A stretch of DNA of 64,000 bases from positions 62,001-126,000 of the forward strand of contig NZ_AEEB01000005.1 of NCBI RefSeq assembly GCF_000179775.1, written 5' to 3'. Positions 53,141 to 64,000 of this stretch are shown one piece after another; the stretch's first letter is position 1, and every line of letters begins with the position of its first letter. A program made the position numbers and the translations under genes. Under the pieces are notes generated by a model. It was not told where the DNA came from, did no database searches, and worked only from the letters and a program-made list of their open reading frames with translations. This stretch comes from Ahrensia sp. R2A130. GTDB taxonomy: Bacteria > Pseudomonadota > Alphaproteobacteria > Rhizobiales > Rhizobiaceae.

Positions 53141-53743
53141 ATGAATATTCACAAAGCAGCAGGGTTTTGTCTGATTGGGACTGGGCTGTTCGCTGTTGTT
53201 GGATTTTTGCTGCATCCTCATGAATCAACATCAAGCAATCAAATTGCGTGGTTGATAGGTCATAGTCTTATTTTCATCGGTCTGGTTTTGAACCTGTTGG
53301 GTTTAGCTTGGATAGTCGTTGCTGAAAGTGAGCGACTGGGGGTTGGCGGCTGGGTTGGTTTCGCCCTGTCGGCTCTCGGGTTGAGCATGTACATTGGGAA
53401 GCTCTATTGGTCGGGATTGCTCTATCCGCTCGTCCTCGAGGCTAATCCCGACTTAATTTCAAGCGTTGGATTAAGTCCTGGTTCCTCGCCAAATTCATTT
53501 ACGATCAAGTCTGCCTTCTTTGCCGGAGCAATCTCATTCGCTGTAGGGCATCTGATATTGGGCATAACAATGCTGCGGTCGCAGAGATTTCAATCCAAAC
53601 CAGTTTGGTGGTTGATGTCAGGCGCGTTCATGGTTGGGGTTTGGCCTTTGATGCCGGATATTGTGCAAATGTTGAGCGTAGGTGTCTCGGCGGTTTATGC
53701 CATCGGAGTGATTTGGCTGGGCTCAACATTGGTCCGAAGATGA
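53141..53743 (+). CDS. Uncharacterised multi-span membrane protein, low G+C
   Basis: 200 aa with about six hydrophobic segments (AGFCLIGTGLFAVVGFLLH, GHSLIFIGLVLNLLGLAWIVV, GFALSALGLSMYIGKLYW, ISFAVGHLILGITML, WWLMSGAFMVGVWPL and VSAVYAIGVIWLGSTLV). I do not recognise a family. Two 60-base stretches I counted have about 48% G+C, against 60% or more in flanking genes, and codon choice is correspondingly different. It interrupts the rlmH-envC adjacency I expect from rhizobial genomes. These points suggest recent acquisition. A weak AAGGAT motif precedes the start. Confidence 0.7.
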   Translation: MNIHKAAGFCLIGTGLFAVVGFLLHPHESTSSNQIAWLIGHSLIFIGLVLNLLGLAWIVVAESERLGVGGWVGFALSALGLSMYIGKLYWSGLLYPLVLEANPDLISSVGLSPGSSPNSFTIKSAFFAGAISFAVGHLILGITMLRSQRFQSKPVWWLMSGAFMVGVWPLMPDIVQMLSVGVSAVYAIGVIWLGSTLVRR

Positions 53744-53822
53744 AGTCGCAATCTTTGCACTAAATATTGCCGAGCTATGCCGTTGTGATCTTCAAGCAGC
53801 CCCTCGCATCCCACCCACATAG

Positions 53823-53838
53823 TTAATCGACCCTTAAC
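53823..53838 (+). promoter_or_regulatory. CtrA-type binding site upstream of envC-like gene
   Basis: TTAA-TCGACCC-TTAAC, a perfect match to the CtrA consensus TTAA-N7-TTAAC, 25-40 bp upstream of the start of the M23-family gene at 53863. It is the only full match I found in intergenic DNA of the window. Confidence 0.65.
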
Positions 53839-53862
53839 GCCGAAATCGCTACACTTCCGCTC

Positions 53863-55317
53863 ATGCGCGTCACTCTCACATCGCTGATTCTGGCAACGAC
53901 CCTCACGGTCGTCCCTGCCCACGCCCAAACGCCGACGCAGAAGAAGCTCGAGACGAAACTCACCCGCGAGCAACAGCTTCAGCAGGTGCAGCAACAGCTC
54001 GAACAGGCAAAACTGCGCCGGGAAGCATTGGCGCAGGAGATCGAGGATCTCGGGCGCGATGAAGGTTCGATCAACCGCGCGCTGGTGGAGGCGGCCAATC
54101 GTAGTCAAGACCTTGAAGTGCAGGTCGACCGCGCCGAGCGGGAACTTTCCGCACTGGAACGCACCCGTGAACAGTTGAACAAGTCACTTGCCGGTCAACG
54201 ACAGGTCTTGGCCAAGGTGCTCGGTGCGTTGCAGCGCATGGGCCGCAAGCCACCGCCTGCGCTTCTCGTCCACCCAGATGATGCGCTATCCTCCGTGCGC
54301 GGTGCGATCCTGATGGGTTCCGTCGTTCCGCCCCTGCGCGCCAAAGCCTCGGTCCTCTCCGCCCAGTTAGAAACGCTAGCACGCACCACCCGCCAGATCG
54401 CCGAGCAAAAACAGGCCGTCACCGCATCGCTCAACGCATTGGGCGAAGACGAACAACGCCTTAACGCGCTGCTGGATCGCAAGCAGGAGCTTTCCGGAAA
54501 AACAACGGTAGAGCTCATGTCAGAGCAGCGCCGCGCCACCGAGCTAGCCTCCAAAGCGAAGTCGCTCGCGGGTCTCATCGGGTCATTGGAAAGCCAGATT
54601 GATTCGGCAGCTGATGCTGCAGCCCAGGCCCGCGCCGCAGATGAAGCCCGCGCAAGAGCCGAAAATGAACGATTGGCCGCTGCTCGCGCGAAATTGAAGG
54701 ATGGTCTCGATGTCGCAGCACTTCGCCCCCGCGCTATCGACCCTGACGCCAAGCTGCCCGTGCTCACCGCAGACCCAACCCGAAAATCCCCGGCCATTCC
54801 CTTCTCCAAAGCTGCCGGACAAGTGCTGAGACCGGTTGCAGGCCCAACATTGCTGCGTTTCGGCGACAGGCTCCCTTCCGGCACGTCAGCCCGTAATATT
54901 GCCATCACAACTCGTCCAAACGCCCGTGTTCGCGCCCCTGCGGACAGTTGGGTGGTCTATTCCGGCCCGTTCCGCAGCTACGGCCAGCTTCTTATTTTGA
55001 ACGCAGGCGAGACCTATCATCTCATTATTGCCGGATTGGCCGAGACCAATGTGCGCACCGGACAGTTCGTTTTAGCAGGCGAACCGGTGGGCCGAATGGG
55101 CATGACTGCAAACCCTGGTCTCGCGCAATTAACCGGTCAGGTGAACGATAGCTCTGCCGCTTCCCAAGACCCCGTGGTCACGGTAGAGTTGAGACGAGAC
55201 GGAACGCCGATCGATCCATCGCCATGGCTGGTGAAGGAAAGATTGCAACAGACCATCGGCACCATAGGTCAATCGGACCAACAGGTTGCCCCAGAGGATA
55301 CGAGAAATGATTCGTAG
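53863..55317 (+). CDS. Murein hydrolase activator, EnvC-like (degenerate LytM/M23 domain)
   Basis: 484 aa. A signal peptide (MRVTLTSLILATTLTVVPAHAQ) is followed by long coiled coils (about 25-130 and 180-285). The C-terminal LytM domain (about 330-450) has the strands NIAITTRPNARVRAPADSWVVYSGPFRSYGQLLILNAGETYHLII. The metal ligands of active M23 peptidases are missing: the first His/Asp are not in place and the usual HxH is YHLII. Such degenerate LytM factors activate amidases at the septum. A CtrA-type site lies just upstream. Its last 11 bp overlap ctpA. Confidence 0.9.
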   Translation: MRVTLTSLILATTLTVVPAHAQTPTQKKLETKLTREQQLQQVQQQLEQAKLRREALAQEIEDLGRDEGSINRALVEAANRSQDLEVQVDRAERELSALERTREQLNKSLAGQRQVLAKVLGALQRMGRKPPPALLVHPDDALSSVRGAILMGSVVPPLRAKASVLSAQLETLARTTRQIAEQKQAVTASLNALGEDEQRLNALLDRKQELSGKTTVELMSEQRRATELASKAKSLAGLIGSLESQIDSAADAAAQARAADEARARAENERLAAARAKLKDGLDVAALRPRAIDPDAKLPVLTADPTRKSPAIPFSKAAGQVLRPVAGPTLLRFGDRLPSGTSARNIAITTRPNARVRAPADSWVVYSGPFRSYGQLLILNAGETYHLIIAGLAETNVRTGQFVLAGEPVGRMGMTANPGLAQLTGQVNDSSAASQDPVVTVELRRDGTPIDPSPWLVKERLQQTIGTIGQSDQQVAPEDTRNDS

Positions 55318-56659
55318 AGTTTCTATGTTGATGGCCGGTGTTGCCATCGGTGCAACAAGCCTTCTTGCAGTCCAGACGGGCCTCGGCTTCCAGAGTTCGG
55401 CAGATGCTGCCGGTTCGGAAACCTATAAACAGCTCGATATTTTCGGCGATGTGTTTGAACGCATTCGTTCACAATATGTGACCGAACCCAAAGAAGAAGA
55501 GCTGATCAAAAGCGCCATCAACGGCATGTTGAAGGACCTCGACCCACATTCCGGTTATCTCGACCTGCGGGAAAGCCGCTCCATGCAGACCCAGACCAAG
55601 GGTGAGTTTGGCGGCCTCGGCATCGAAGTGACGATGGAAGACGAGCTGATCAAAGTGATCGCGCCCATCGATGATACCCCTGCTGCAAAAGCCGGCGTGT
55701 TGTCCGGCGACCTCGTGTCCCAGATTGACGGCGTGAACGTGCGCGGCCTGTCGCTGCAAGAGGGCGTCGATAAGATGCGCGGCCTCATCAACACGCCCAT
55801 CGTGCTGACCATCCTGCGCAAGGGTGCCGACAAGCCGATGAAGATCACCATCGTGCGCGACAAGATTGTACTCAAATCGGTGAAATCCCGCGTCATCGAC
55901 GGCGATGTTGGCTATCTCGACGTGAACGGCTTTACCGAACAGACGCTTAAGGGTCTGAAGGAAGCTATCGCGAAAATCCGCGAAGAGGTGAAGGATGAAG
56001 ACCTTAAAGGTTACGTCGTAGACCTTCGTCTCAACCCGGGCGGTCTGCTTGGTCAGGCGATTGGCGTATCCGACAGTTTCCTGAACCGTGGCGAAATCGT
56101 TTCCACCCGTGGCCGCGCCAAGGGCGACGTTCAGCGCAACAATGCAACTCCGGGCGATCTTACACGCGGCAAGCCGGTGATAGTGCTCATCAACGGCGGC
56201 TCAGCCTCCGCTTCGGAAATCGTTGCAGGGGCACTGCAGGACCATCGCCGTGCCACCGTCATTGGTACCCGCTCCTTCGGTAAGGGTTCCGTTCAGACCA
56301 TCATCCCGCTGGGCAACGACAAAGGCGCGCTGCGTATCACCACGGCGCTCTACTACACGCCATCTGGCTGCTCCATTCAGGGCAAGGGCATCGACCCCGA
56401 TATCATTATCGATCAGCCCCTTCCGGTTGAACTTCAGGGGCGCGTCGAGGCCCGCGGCGAAAGCAACTTGCGCAATTCCATTGAGGGTGAAAGCCAGGAC
56501 GATAGCGGCTCCGGCTCCTTCGCCTATGTCCCACCGGACCCGAAGGATGACCTTCAGCTCAACCACGCACTCGATCTGCTGCGTGGCATCAAGAAGGATG
56601 CGTCTTTCCCACCGGCCACCGATGAAGTGCTTAACAGCAAGGACTGCAAACGCGTCTAG
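55307..56659 (+). CDS. ctpA: Carboxyl-terminal processing protease CtpA (S41 peptidase)
   Basis: 450 aa from ATG 55307 (RBS AGAGGA, inside the envC-like 3' end). An N-terminal signal or anchor (MLMAGVAIGATSLLAVQTGL) is followed by LFGDVFERI-type N-domain, a PDZ domain (about 90-170; GIEVTMEDELIKVIAPIDDTPAAKAG) and the S41 core: VVDLRLNPGGLLGQAIGVSD, the catalytic Ser in INGGSASASEIVAGALQDH, and the Lys in GTRSFGKGSVQT. It trims periplasmic proteins from the C-terminus, often peptidoglycan hydrolases. Overlap with the EnvC-like gene suggests a joint role in wall remodelling. Confidence 0.96.
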   Translation: MIRRVSMLMAGVAIGATSLLAVQTGLGFQSSADAAGSETYKQLDIFGDVFERIRSQYVTEPKEEELIKSAINGMLKDLDPHSGYLDLRESRSMQTQTKGEFGGLGIEVTMEDELIKVIAPIDDTPAAKAGVLSGDLVSQIDGVNVRGLSLQEGVDKMRGLINTPIVLTILRKGADKPMKITIVRDKIVLKSVKSRVIDGDVGYLDVNGFTEQTLKGLKEAIAKIREEVKDEDLKGYVVDLRLNPGGLLGQAIGVSDSFLNRGEIVSTRGRAKGDVQRNNATPGDLTRGKPVIVLINGGSASASEIVAGALQDHRRATVIGTRSFGKGSVQTIIPLGNDKGALRITTALYYTPSGCSIQGKGIDPDIIIDQPLPVELQGRVEARGESNLRNSIEGESQDDSGSGSFAYVPPDPKDDLQLNHALDLLRGIKKDASFPPATDEVLNSKDCKRV

Positions 56660-56744
56660 TCTCAAGCTGTCTGTTCTGTCATTGATAGGCGTATGAGGCA
56701 GCAATGTTGAACGCCAAAACGGCAGATGAGAACCGTAGACCGGC

Positions 56745-57971
56745 ATGAGTGACCTTCATAAACCGATCGGCGTTGACCCCAAATCCAAGTCGGGCGGCAT
56801 AGGTGCCGTTCCGGTTTCGATTTGGCTTATGGTTGCCGCACTAATTTTGGTCGGCAGTTTCACATGGCTGTACCTTGAAGGTCGTGATGACGGATCGCAG
56901 GTTGTGGCTGTCAACGAAGCCGGACAAACTTCCCAGACAACTGCACCCGCACCAGCCACCGACCAATCTACACCATCCGATAATGGCGGGGATGATGTTC
57001 CTGTCGAACCAAAATTCGATGCTGACGGCAACATCATCATTGATCTGTCCAAAACGAAGCGGCTTTCTCCGTTGGAACCGCTTCCTGATGAGCCAGATGG
57101 CACTTCGACGCCAGCCAAACCGCAGATCGCCTTTCAGCCGCGTCAGAACCCTGCCATCCAGTCGGCCCGCCGCAATCCATGGATGCCGGTACCGGACAAT
57201 CTGGAGCCGAGCGAATTCGGTCGTCTTCCGAAAGTTTCCGGCGACGGTACCCGACCGCTCGATATTCATTCCGCGTCCAGCGGTGCCGTTGGTGCCAACC
57301 GCATCGCATTAGTGCTAGGCGGCCTCGGTTTGAGCCAGACCGGCACGCAAGAGGCCATCAAACGCTTGCCTGAAGGCATCACGCTGGCATTCTCCCCGCA
57401 GGGCAACTCCTTGCAACGCTGGATGCAAGCTGCCCGCCGTGAAGGCCACGAAGTGGCGCTGCAACTGCCCATGGAGCCTCTCGGATACCCGACAGTGAAC
57501 CCCGGTCCGCAGACGCTGAACAGCAAGGTGAGCAAGGGCGCGAACCTGAAAAGCCTGCGTTGGTCGCTGGGACGCATGACCAACTATCCCGTCGTCATCA
57601 ATTATCTGGGCGCAGGAATGCTCTCCAACCGCCCTGCCCTTGAACCAATTCTACAGGAATTGAGAGCGCGGGGATTGGGCATCGTCGATGACGGGACTGT
57701 GCAGTCAAGCAATCTCGTCACCTATGCCAACGAAATGCGCCTCCCCAACGCCAAGGCATCCATCATTATAGACCGTGTGCGCGATGCAGACCGTATCCGC
57801 GCGCAATTGCAGACGCTCGAAGCCGTTGCACGCCAGCAGGGCAACGTAATCGCCACGGCCACAGCGTTTCCACAGACGGTGGAAATCGTCGAGGAGTGGG
57901 CCAAGACACTCAATCAACGCGGTATCCTGCTGGTGCCGCTGTCCAATCTCGTGCGCGACTATTCCCGTTGA
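56745..57971 (+). CDS. Divergent polysaccharide deacetylase family protein (YibQ/DUF610)
   Basis: 408 aa. One membrane segment near the N-terminus ([21 protein letters not shown]) is followed by a Pro/Thr/Asp-rich linker (about 50-185). The domain (about 190-400) matches the divergent deacetylase family: [61 protein letters not shown] and [21 protein letters not shown]. Active-site residues of true NodB enzymes are mostly altered, so activity is doubtful. It regularly sits between ctpA and rppH in rhizobia. The TTGA end joins the rppH start. Confidence 0.9.
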   Translation: MSDLHKPIGVDPKSKSGGIGAVPVSIWLMVAALILVGSFTWLYLEGRDDGSQVVAVNEAGQTSQTTAPAPATDQSTPSDNGGDDVPVEPKFDADGNIIIDLSKTKRLSPLEPLPDEPDGTSTPAKPQIAFQPRQNPAIQSARRNPWMPVPDNLEPSEFGRLPKVSGDGTRPLDIHSASSGAVGANRIALVLGGLGLSQTGTQEAIKRLPEGITLAFSPQGNSLQRWMQAARREGHEVALQLPMEPLGYPTVNPGPQTLNSKVSKGANLKSLRWSLGRMTNYPVVINYLGAGMLSNRPALEPILQELRARGLGIVDDGTVQSSNLVTYANEMRLPNAKASIIIDRVRDADRIRAQLQTLEAVARQQGNVIATATAFPQTVEIVEEWAKTLNQRGILLVPLSNLVRDYSR

Positions 57972-58492
57972 CGAAACCGATCACCGCACCTGATCTGCCG
58001 TATCGTCCCTGCGTCGGCGTCGTGGTGTTCAACAACGTAGGCAAAGTGTGGGCAGGTAGACGCTCGCCTACCAACAACACCGAATATTCAGGCTCTCCCA
58101 AGCTTTGGCAGTTCCCACAGGGCGGCATTGATGACGGCGAAGACCCTCGTGCAGCCGGATTGCGAGAGCTCTATGAAGAGACGGGCATGGAAACGGTGAC
58201 GCTGCTGGAAGAGCTTCCAGACTGGTTGCATTACGATCTTCCCGCAGACCTGATTGGTATTGGCCTAAAGGGAAAGTTTCGTGGTCAGAAGCAGCGCTGG
58301 TTCGCCTATCGCTTTGAGGGTGATGACGAGGAAATCCAGATCGCTCCGCCGCCAGATGGACACGCACAGGAATTCGATGAATGGGCGTGGCGTGATCTAG
58401 CCGAAATGCCGGATCTGATCGTTGAGTTCAAACGCGAGATTTATCTGGAGCTGGCAAAACGGCTGTCATCATACGCTAAGGCCGCTGTCTAA
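57968..58492 (+). CDS. rppH: RNA pyrophosphohydrolase (Nudix)
   Basis: 174 aa from TTG 57968, which overlaps the previous stop (TTGA); the open frame goes further up inside the deacetylase gene. [16 protein letters not shown] start ([21 protein letters not shown]) and the Nudix box [22 protein letters not shown] are complete. [12 protein letters not shown] and [18 protein letters not shown] are typical of RppH/NudH. It removes pyrophosphate from the 5' end of mRNA or hydrolyses dinucleoside polyphosphates. Convergent with atpC across a 125-bp gap where I see no strong terminator. Confidence 0.95.
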   Translation: MTKPITAPDLPYRPCVGVVVFNNVGKVWAGRRSPTNNTEYSGSPKLWQFPQGGIDDGEDPRAAGLRELYEETGMETVTLLEELPDWLHYDLPADLIGIGLKGKFRGQKQRWFAYRFEGDDEEIQIAPPPDGHAQEFDEWAWRDLAEMPDLIVEFKREIYLELAKRLSSYAKAAV

Positions 58493-58617
58493 CAACCAAC
58501 GTTACAGGCCAGCTGCCTCCTGCATCATTTCAATGACGCAGAGCATAGTGCTTGTGATCTTATTGGGGATAGATTGGCAGCAACATCTGATAATCGATCT
58601 GGCTACAAAAGTAGTGC

Positions 58618-59019
58618 CTACAGATGCGTTTCTTCGAAATGCGTCAGCTGGTCGAGATAGGACTGGTGATCCGCTTTGCGGTTCTCGTCTTTCTCAGCGT
58701 TCATCGCTTCTTCGGCAGCTTTACGCTGACCTGCCATCATTTCGCTGGTCAGCTCGCCGCGTGGGATAGCGAACTCGGCCAACACGGTTACGGCGTCAGG
58801 CGTGATGTCGGCGAAGCCGCCTTTGACGAAATATTCGGTCTCATCGCCATCAGCCATTTTCACCGACACGAGACCGGGGCGCAGGCTAGTCATCACTGGC
58901 GCATGGTTGCTCAAGACGCCCATGTCGCCTTCAACGGCGGGCACAGTAACGATTTCAGCTGCGCCCGACAGCATGAGCTTTTCGGGAGAAACGAGTTCGA
59001 ATGTGAACGTATCGGCCAT
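58618..59019 (-). CDS. atpC: ATP synthase F1 epsilon subunit
   Basis: 133 aa. FELVSPEKLMLSGAAEIVTVPAVEGDMGVLSNHAPVMTSLRPGLV at the N-terminus is the epsilon beta-sandwich, followed by a helical C-terminal hairpin (EFAIPRGELTSEMMAGQRKAAEEAMNAEKDEN). It is the last gene of the minus-strand atpHAGDC operon, 80 nt after atpD. Standard size. Confidence 0.97.
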   Translation of the reverse strand: MADTFTFELVSPEKLMLSGAAEIVTVPAVEGDMGVLSNHAPVMTSLRPGLVSVKMADGDETEYFVKGGFADITPDAVTVLAEFAIPRGELTSEMMAGQRKAAEEAMNAEKDENRKADHQSYLDQLTHFEETHL

Positions 59020-59099
59020 GTCGCGTCTTCCTGAGAGGCTTTAGTTATCGAGCGACGACCCGTTTGCCGTCGCTCCTTATTGTCGTTTGAACCAGAAGC

Positions 59100-60659
<1,560 letters not shown>

Positions 60660-60752
60660 TCATGCTTCCTTCGGGCGGGCTGTTGGCCGTTCCGGGAAAT
60701 TCGTCTGCGGCTCACACCGCGTATCTGTTACCGCGCTTTCGCGCTTTGTCTT

Positions 60753-61634
60753 TTACAGCGCTTCAGCGCCGGCAATGATTTCGATCAGCTCGGTGGTGAT
60801 CTTGGCCTGACGCTGGCGGTTGAAGGTCAATGTCAGCTTATCGATCATCTCACCGGCGTTTCGTGTGGCGTTGTCCATGGCCGACATGCGGGCACCCTGC
60901 TCGGAAGCTGAGTTTTCCAGCAATGCGCGGAAAATCTGGACGGCCACATTGCGCGGCAGAAGATCGTCAAGAATTTTGGTCTCGTCCGGCTCGTAATCGT
61001 AGATCGTGCCGCCGGCCTCTGCATCCGCATCCATTTCCGGAATCTGCGGCGGAATGATCTGCTGCGCGGTCGGGATTTGTGAAATCACCGATTTGAACTC
61101 GCTGTAGAACAATGTCGCGACGTCAAAACGATCATCAGCGAACATATCGAGCACGGTTTTGGCGATGTCAGCGGCGTTTTCGTAGCCGACATGCTTCACT
61201 TCGCGGAGGTCGACAGTCTTCATCATGATATCGGAAAATTCCGACTTCAGGACGTCAGCACCTTTTTTACCCACGGGCAGGATCTGAACCTGTTTGCCGC
61301 TAGCGATAAGCTCACGAGCTTTAAGGCGAGCCAAACGTGCGATAGACGAGTTGAAGCCACCGCACAGACCACGTTCAGCGGTGCAGACGATCAGCAAATG
61401 CTGTTTGTCGGAACCGGTACCGGCCAACAATTTTGGAGCGCCAGCGCTATCACCCACCGCGTTAGCGATGTTCGCCATGACGGCATCCATGCGCTGCGAA
61501 TAGGGGCGCGCTGCTTCGGCCGCGCTTTGGGCACGACGAAGTTTGGCGGCCGCCACCATCTGCATGGCTTTGGTGATTTTCTGGGTCGCCTTGACCGAAG
61601 CAATTCGGTTTCGGAGGTCCTTAAGAGACGCCAT
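60753..61634 (-). CDS. atpG: ATP synthase F1 gamma subunit
   Basis: 293 aa. The N-terminus [20 protein letters not shown] and the C-terminal [43 protein letters not shown] coiled-coil segment are diagnostic for the rotor stalk. The central Rossmann-like part includes [19 protein letters not shown]. It is between atpA (65 nt upstream) and atpD (111 nt downstream). Length is normal. Confidence 0.98.
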   Translation of the reverse strand: MASLKDLRNRIASVKATQKITKAMQMVAAAKLRRAQSAAEAARPYSQRMDAVMANIANAVGDSAGAPKLLAGTGSDKQHLLIVCTAERGLCGGFNSSIARLARLKARELIASGKQVQILPVGKKGADVLKSEFSDIMMKTVDLREVKHVGYENAADIAKTVLDMFADDRFDVATLFYSEFKSVISQIPTAQQIIPPQIPEMDADAEAGGTIYDYEPDETKILDDLLPRNVAVQIFRALLENSASEQGARMSAMDNATRNAGEMIDKLTLTFNRQRQAKITTELIEIIAGAEAL

Positions 61635-61699
61635 CGAGGCCCCTGCGGTTTGATTGGTTCAGGATTGAGCGGGCGACTTTAGCGTCGCCCGATCCACTC

Positions 61700-63229
61700 T
61701 TATTCAAAGCCTTTAGCGAAAGCATCGATTGCTGACTTCAGACGCGCTGTCATGTCGTCGCTCAGCGCTTTCTTATCGGCAATTTCGCTCATCAGATCGG
61801 CATGGTCGGTGTGCATGGACTGCAACAGACCGGTCTCGAACGCGCCAACCCGGTTAACCGGCAGCTTGTCGAGGTAGCCGTTCACACCAGCAAAAAGAAC
61901 AGCAACCTGCTCTTCCATCTGCAGCGGCGAGAACTGAGCTTGCTTCAGCAATTCCGTCAGACGCGCACCACGGTTCAGCAAGCGCTGGGTGGAAGCATCA
62001 AGGTCGGAACCGAACTGGGCAAATGCTGCCATCTCACGATACTGGGCAAGTTCACCCTTGATCGAACCAGCAACCTGTTTCATCGCCTTGAACTGTGCAG
62101 CAGAACCCACGCGGGAAACCGACAGACCGACGTTCACAGCAGGACGGATGCCCTGGAAGAAGAGATCGGTTTCAAGGAAGATCTGGCCGTCGGTGATCGA
62201 GATCACGTTGGTCGGAATAAACGCGGACACGTCGTTACCCTGCGTTTCGATCACCGGTAGAGCGGTGAGCGAGCCGTTGCCGGCCTTGTCGCCCAGCTTG
62301 GCGGAACGCTCAAGCAGACGGGAGTGCAGGTAGAAAACGTCGCCGGGATAAGCTTCACGTCCGGGCGGACGACGAAGCAGGAGCGACATCTGACGGTAGG
62401 ACACAGCCTGCTTGGACAGATCGTCGTAGCCGATCAGAGCGTGCATGCCGTTGTCGCGGAAATACTCACCCATCGCACAACCGGTAAACGGTGCCAGATA
62501 CTGCATGGGAGCAGGATCAGATGCGGTAGCCGCAACAACGATGGAATATTCCAGCGCGCCGCGCTCTTCGAGAATTTTCACGAACTGGGCAACGGTGGAA
62601 CGCTTCTGACCAACCGCGACATAGACGCAGTACAGTTTCTCGCCTTCATCCTTGCCTTTGTGGGCAGGCGCCTGGTTCAGGAACGTGTCCAGAATGATAG
62701 CGGTCTTACCGGTCTGACGGTCACCAATGATGAGTTCGCGCTGGCCACGGCCAACGGGGATGAGCGCATCAACGGCTTTCAGGCCGGTCGCCATGGGCTC
62801 GTGTACGGATTTACGCGGGATAATACCCGGCGCTTTCACATCCACACGGGCACGTTGCTTGGACTTGATGGGGCCTTTGCCGTCAATCGGGTTACCGAGA
62901 CCATCGACCACACGGCCGAGGAGCTCTTTACCAACCGGCACGTCCACAATGGAGCCGGTACGTTTAACGGTATCGCCTTCCTTGATGGAACGGTCATTGC
63001 CGAAGATCACGACGCCGACATTGTCGGTTTCCAGGTTCAGGGCCATGCCCTGAATACCGCCGGGAAATTCGACCATCTCACCGGCCTGGACCTGATCGAG
63101 GCCATAGACACGGGCGATGCCGTCACCGACGGACAACACCTGTCCGACTTCGGAGACTTCTGCCTCCTGTCCGAAATTTTTAATCTGGTCTTTCAGTATC
63201 GCGGTAATTTCCGCAGCACGAATGTCCAT
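61700..63229 (-). CDS. atpA: ATP synthase F1 alpha subunit
   Basis: 509 aa, standard length. [20 protein letters not shown] at the N-terminus, the Walker [14 protein letters not shown], the adenine-pocket segments [49 protein letters not shown] (shown by SKQAVSYRQ and [10 protein letters not shown]) and [18 protein letters not shown] with the arginine-finger region SRVGSAAQ. It pairs with beta to form the catalytic hexamer. The start is immediately after the atpH stop, with no gap. Confidence 0.98.
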   Translation of the reverse strand: MDIRAAEITAILKDQIKNFGQEAEVSEVGQVLSVGDGIARVYGLDQVQAGEMVEFPGGIQGMALNLETDNVGVVIFGNDRSIKEGDTVKRTGSIVDVPVGKELLGRVVDGLGNPIDGKGPIKSKQRARVDVKAPGIIPRKSVHEPMATGLKAVDALIPVGRGQRELIIGDRQTGKTAIILDTFLNQAPAHKGKDEGEKLYCVYVAVGQKRSTVAQFVKILEERGALEYSIVVAATASDPAPMQYLAPFTGCAMGEYFRDNGMHALIGYDDLSKQAVSYRQMSLLLRRPPGREAYPGDVFYLHSRLLERSAKLGDKAGNGSLTALPVIETQGNDVSAFIPTNVISITDGQIFLETDLFFQGIRPAVNVGLSVSRVGSAAQFKAMKQVAGSIKGELAQYREMAAFAQFGSDLDASTQRLLNRGARLTELLKQAQFSPLQMEEQVAVLFAGVNGYLDKLPVNRVGAFETGLLQSMHTDHADLMSEIADKKALSDDMTARLKSAIDAFAKGFE

Positions 63230-63802
63230 CTAGCCGACCTCTTTAAGTGCGAGCTTCAGGGAAGAGAGTTTGGTCTTCAGCGATGTGTCGATCTGGCGTG
63301 AGCCGATTTTCACGATCATACCACCGAGCAGTGATTGGTCTTCGGTGACGTCGAGCGCCACGTCCTTGCCGACGATGCCTTTCAGCACCGCAGCCAATTC
63401 TTTGTTCTGTACTGCCGTCAGCGCATGGGCGACGGTAACTTCAGCAGCGACTTCGCCGCGATGTTCAGCCAGCTTCATGCGGAATGAGCGGATCATGTCC
63501 GGCACGGCAAACAGGCGGCGGTTGTTCGCAACGACCTGTGTGAAATTCGCGACCAGTCCGGAAATCTTCGCTTTCGACAAAACCTTGCCCAAAGCCGCGT
63601 TCTGCTGGTCGGCGGAAAAGACCGGCGAACGAACGAGACGCATCAGGTCTTCGGAACCCTTCAACATCTCGTCGAGACGGTTCATGTCTTTTTCAACGGC
63701 TGGAAGTTTCTTCTCGGAAACGGCGAGATCCAGCAACGCAGAGGCGTAGCGTTCTGCCACTCCGGATACGGGGCCGGATGCTGTCGAGCCGTCTTGAGCC
63801 AA
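63230..63802 (-). CDS. atpH: ATP synthase F1 delta subunit
   Basis: 190 aa from TTG 63802. The pattern VAERYASALLDLAVSEKKLPAVEKD, LMRLVRSPVFSADQQNAALGKVL, LVANFTQVVANNRRLFAVPDMIRSF and LLGGMIVKIGSRQIDTSLKTKLSSLKLAL is the OSCP/delta family. It connects F1 with the peripheral stalk. First gene of the operon; the F0 genes (atpIBEF) are not adjacent within the window, which is the usual alphaproteobacterial split. About 200 bp upstream to the window edge carry a GCGCG-AA-CGCGC-like hairpin near 63929 but no clear promoter. Confidence 0.96.
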   Translation of the reverse strand: MAQDGSTASGPVSGVAERYASALLDLAVSEKKLPAVEKDMNRLDEMLKGSEDLMRLVRSPVFSADQQNAALGKVLSKAKISGLVANFTQVVANNRRLFAVPDMIRSFRMKLAEHRGEVAAEVTVAHALTAVQNKELAAVLKGIVGKDVALDVTEDQSLLGGMIVKIGSRQIDTSLKTKLSSLKLALKEVG

Positions 63803-64000
63803 GGTGATTATTTCTCACTATTGGGCCGGTTGACCTTGGCATCATACGATACCGCAGTTCCGGTTGGTCCGGTTGAACACACAGCCACCATGAATGATGA
63901 CAGCCGCATGCAGCGCACCCGTAGATGCGCGAAGCGCGCTCCACCTAACATGGAGAAATTCGAGTCGCAACCGCGTGATACGCCCCTTTGTTGCCCCTTT

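Noticed and set aside
63803..64000. Promoter for the atp operon at TTGCGA with TAGGTG 17 nt further (minus strand)
   Set aside because: The -10 element is poor and the window ends here, so I do not list it as a feature.

Overview
The window is a chromosomal segment of an alphaproteobacterium, most likely a member of the Hyphomicrobiales (Rhizobiales). The strongest support is the right-hand housekeeping run rplU-rpmA / obgE-proB-proA-nadD-rsfS-rlmH-(envC-like)-ctpA-(YibQ-like)-rppH facing atpHAGDC, an order I recognise from rhizobial genomes. Further support comes from the alanine/lysine-rich extensions on AtpD, RplU and RpsP, and from a perfect CtrA-type site (TTAA-N7-TTAAC) in front of the cell-wall hydrolase activator. 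No rRNA, tRNA, CRISPR array, insertion sequence or origin was recognised. Layout: (1) 1-19308 is a surface-polysaccharide locus rich in heptose-type enzymes. A long plus-strand run encodes a SIS phosphosugar isomerase (cut by the window edge), an atypical SDR, a split transketolase, an MDR dehydrogenase, a HAD phosphatase, an APH-fold kinase, a methyltransferase, an ABC-2 exporter (permease plus ATPase), an acyltransferase and a GmhB-like phosphatase. A mixed-strand part follows, with a GT2, a CAP-RTX secreted protein, a GlmU/HddC-like nucleotidyltransferase, a HldE-like enzyme whose two domains are in reversed order, a large TPR + TIGR04372-type glycosyltransferase and a Gfo/Idh/MocA oxidoreductase. 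Read together these genes could supply and activate a heptose (transketolase to sedoheptulose-7-P, isomerase, kinase, phosphatase, nucleotidyltransferase), modify it, and export the glycan by ABC transporter; this is inference. (2) 19442-29894 is a core-metabolism block: aroQ, a phosphodiester glycosidase, leuC, a GGDEF protein, leuD, phhB, thpR, rimM, rpsP, chorismate mutase, GNAT and ffh, then two tiny membrane proteins. trmD and rplS, normally next to rimM, are not here. (3) 29917-37210 is a second, smaller envelope-polysaccharide group: UDP-HexNAc 6-dehydrogenase, CysQ-like phosphatase, O-antigen ligase/polymerase, GT4 and polyprenyl-phosphate sugar transferase, with an L-2-hydroxyglutarate-oxidase-like flavoprotein pointing the other way. 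(4) 37656-44065 encodes TamA and TamB, 44155-45144 an orphan Bug-type receptor, and 45341-46449 rplU-rpmA. (5) 46657-58492 runs from a DUF3833 protein through the obgE...rppH series, interrupted by one low-GC membrane-protein gene at 53141. (6) 58618-63802 is the F1 part of ATP synthase on the minus strand. Three copies of a hairpin-rich intergenic repeat lie at about 19.9, 35.8 and 47.3 kb, all at 3' ends of genes, with stems whose sequence differs while pairing is kept.
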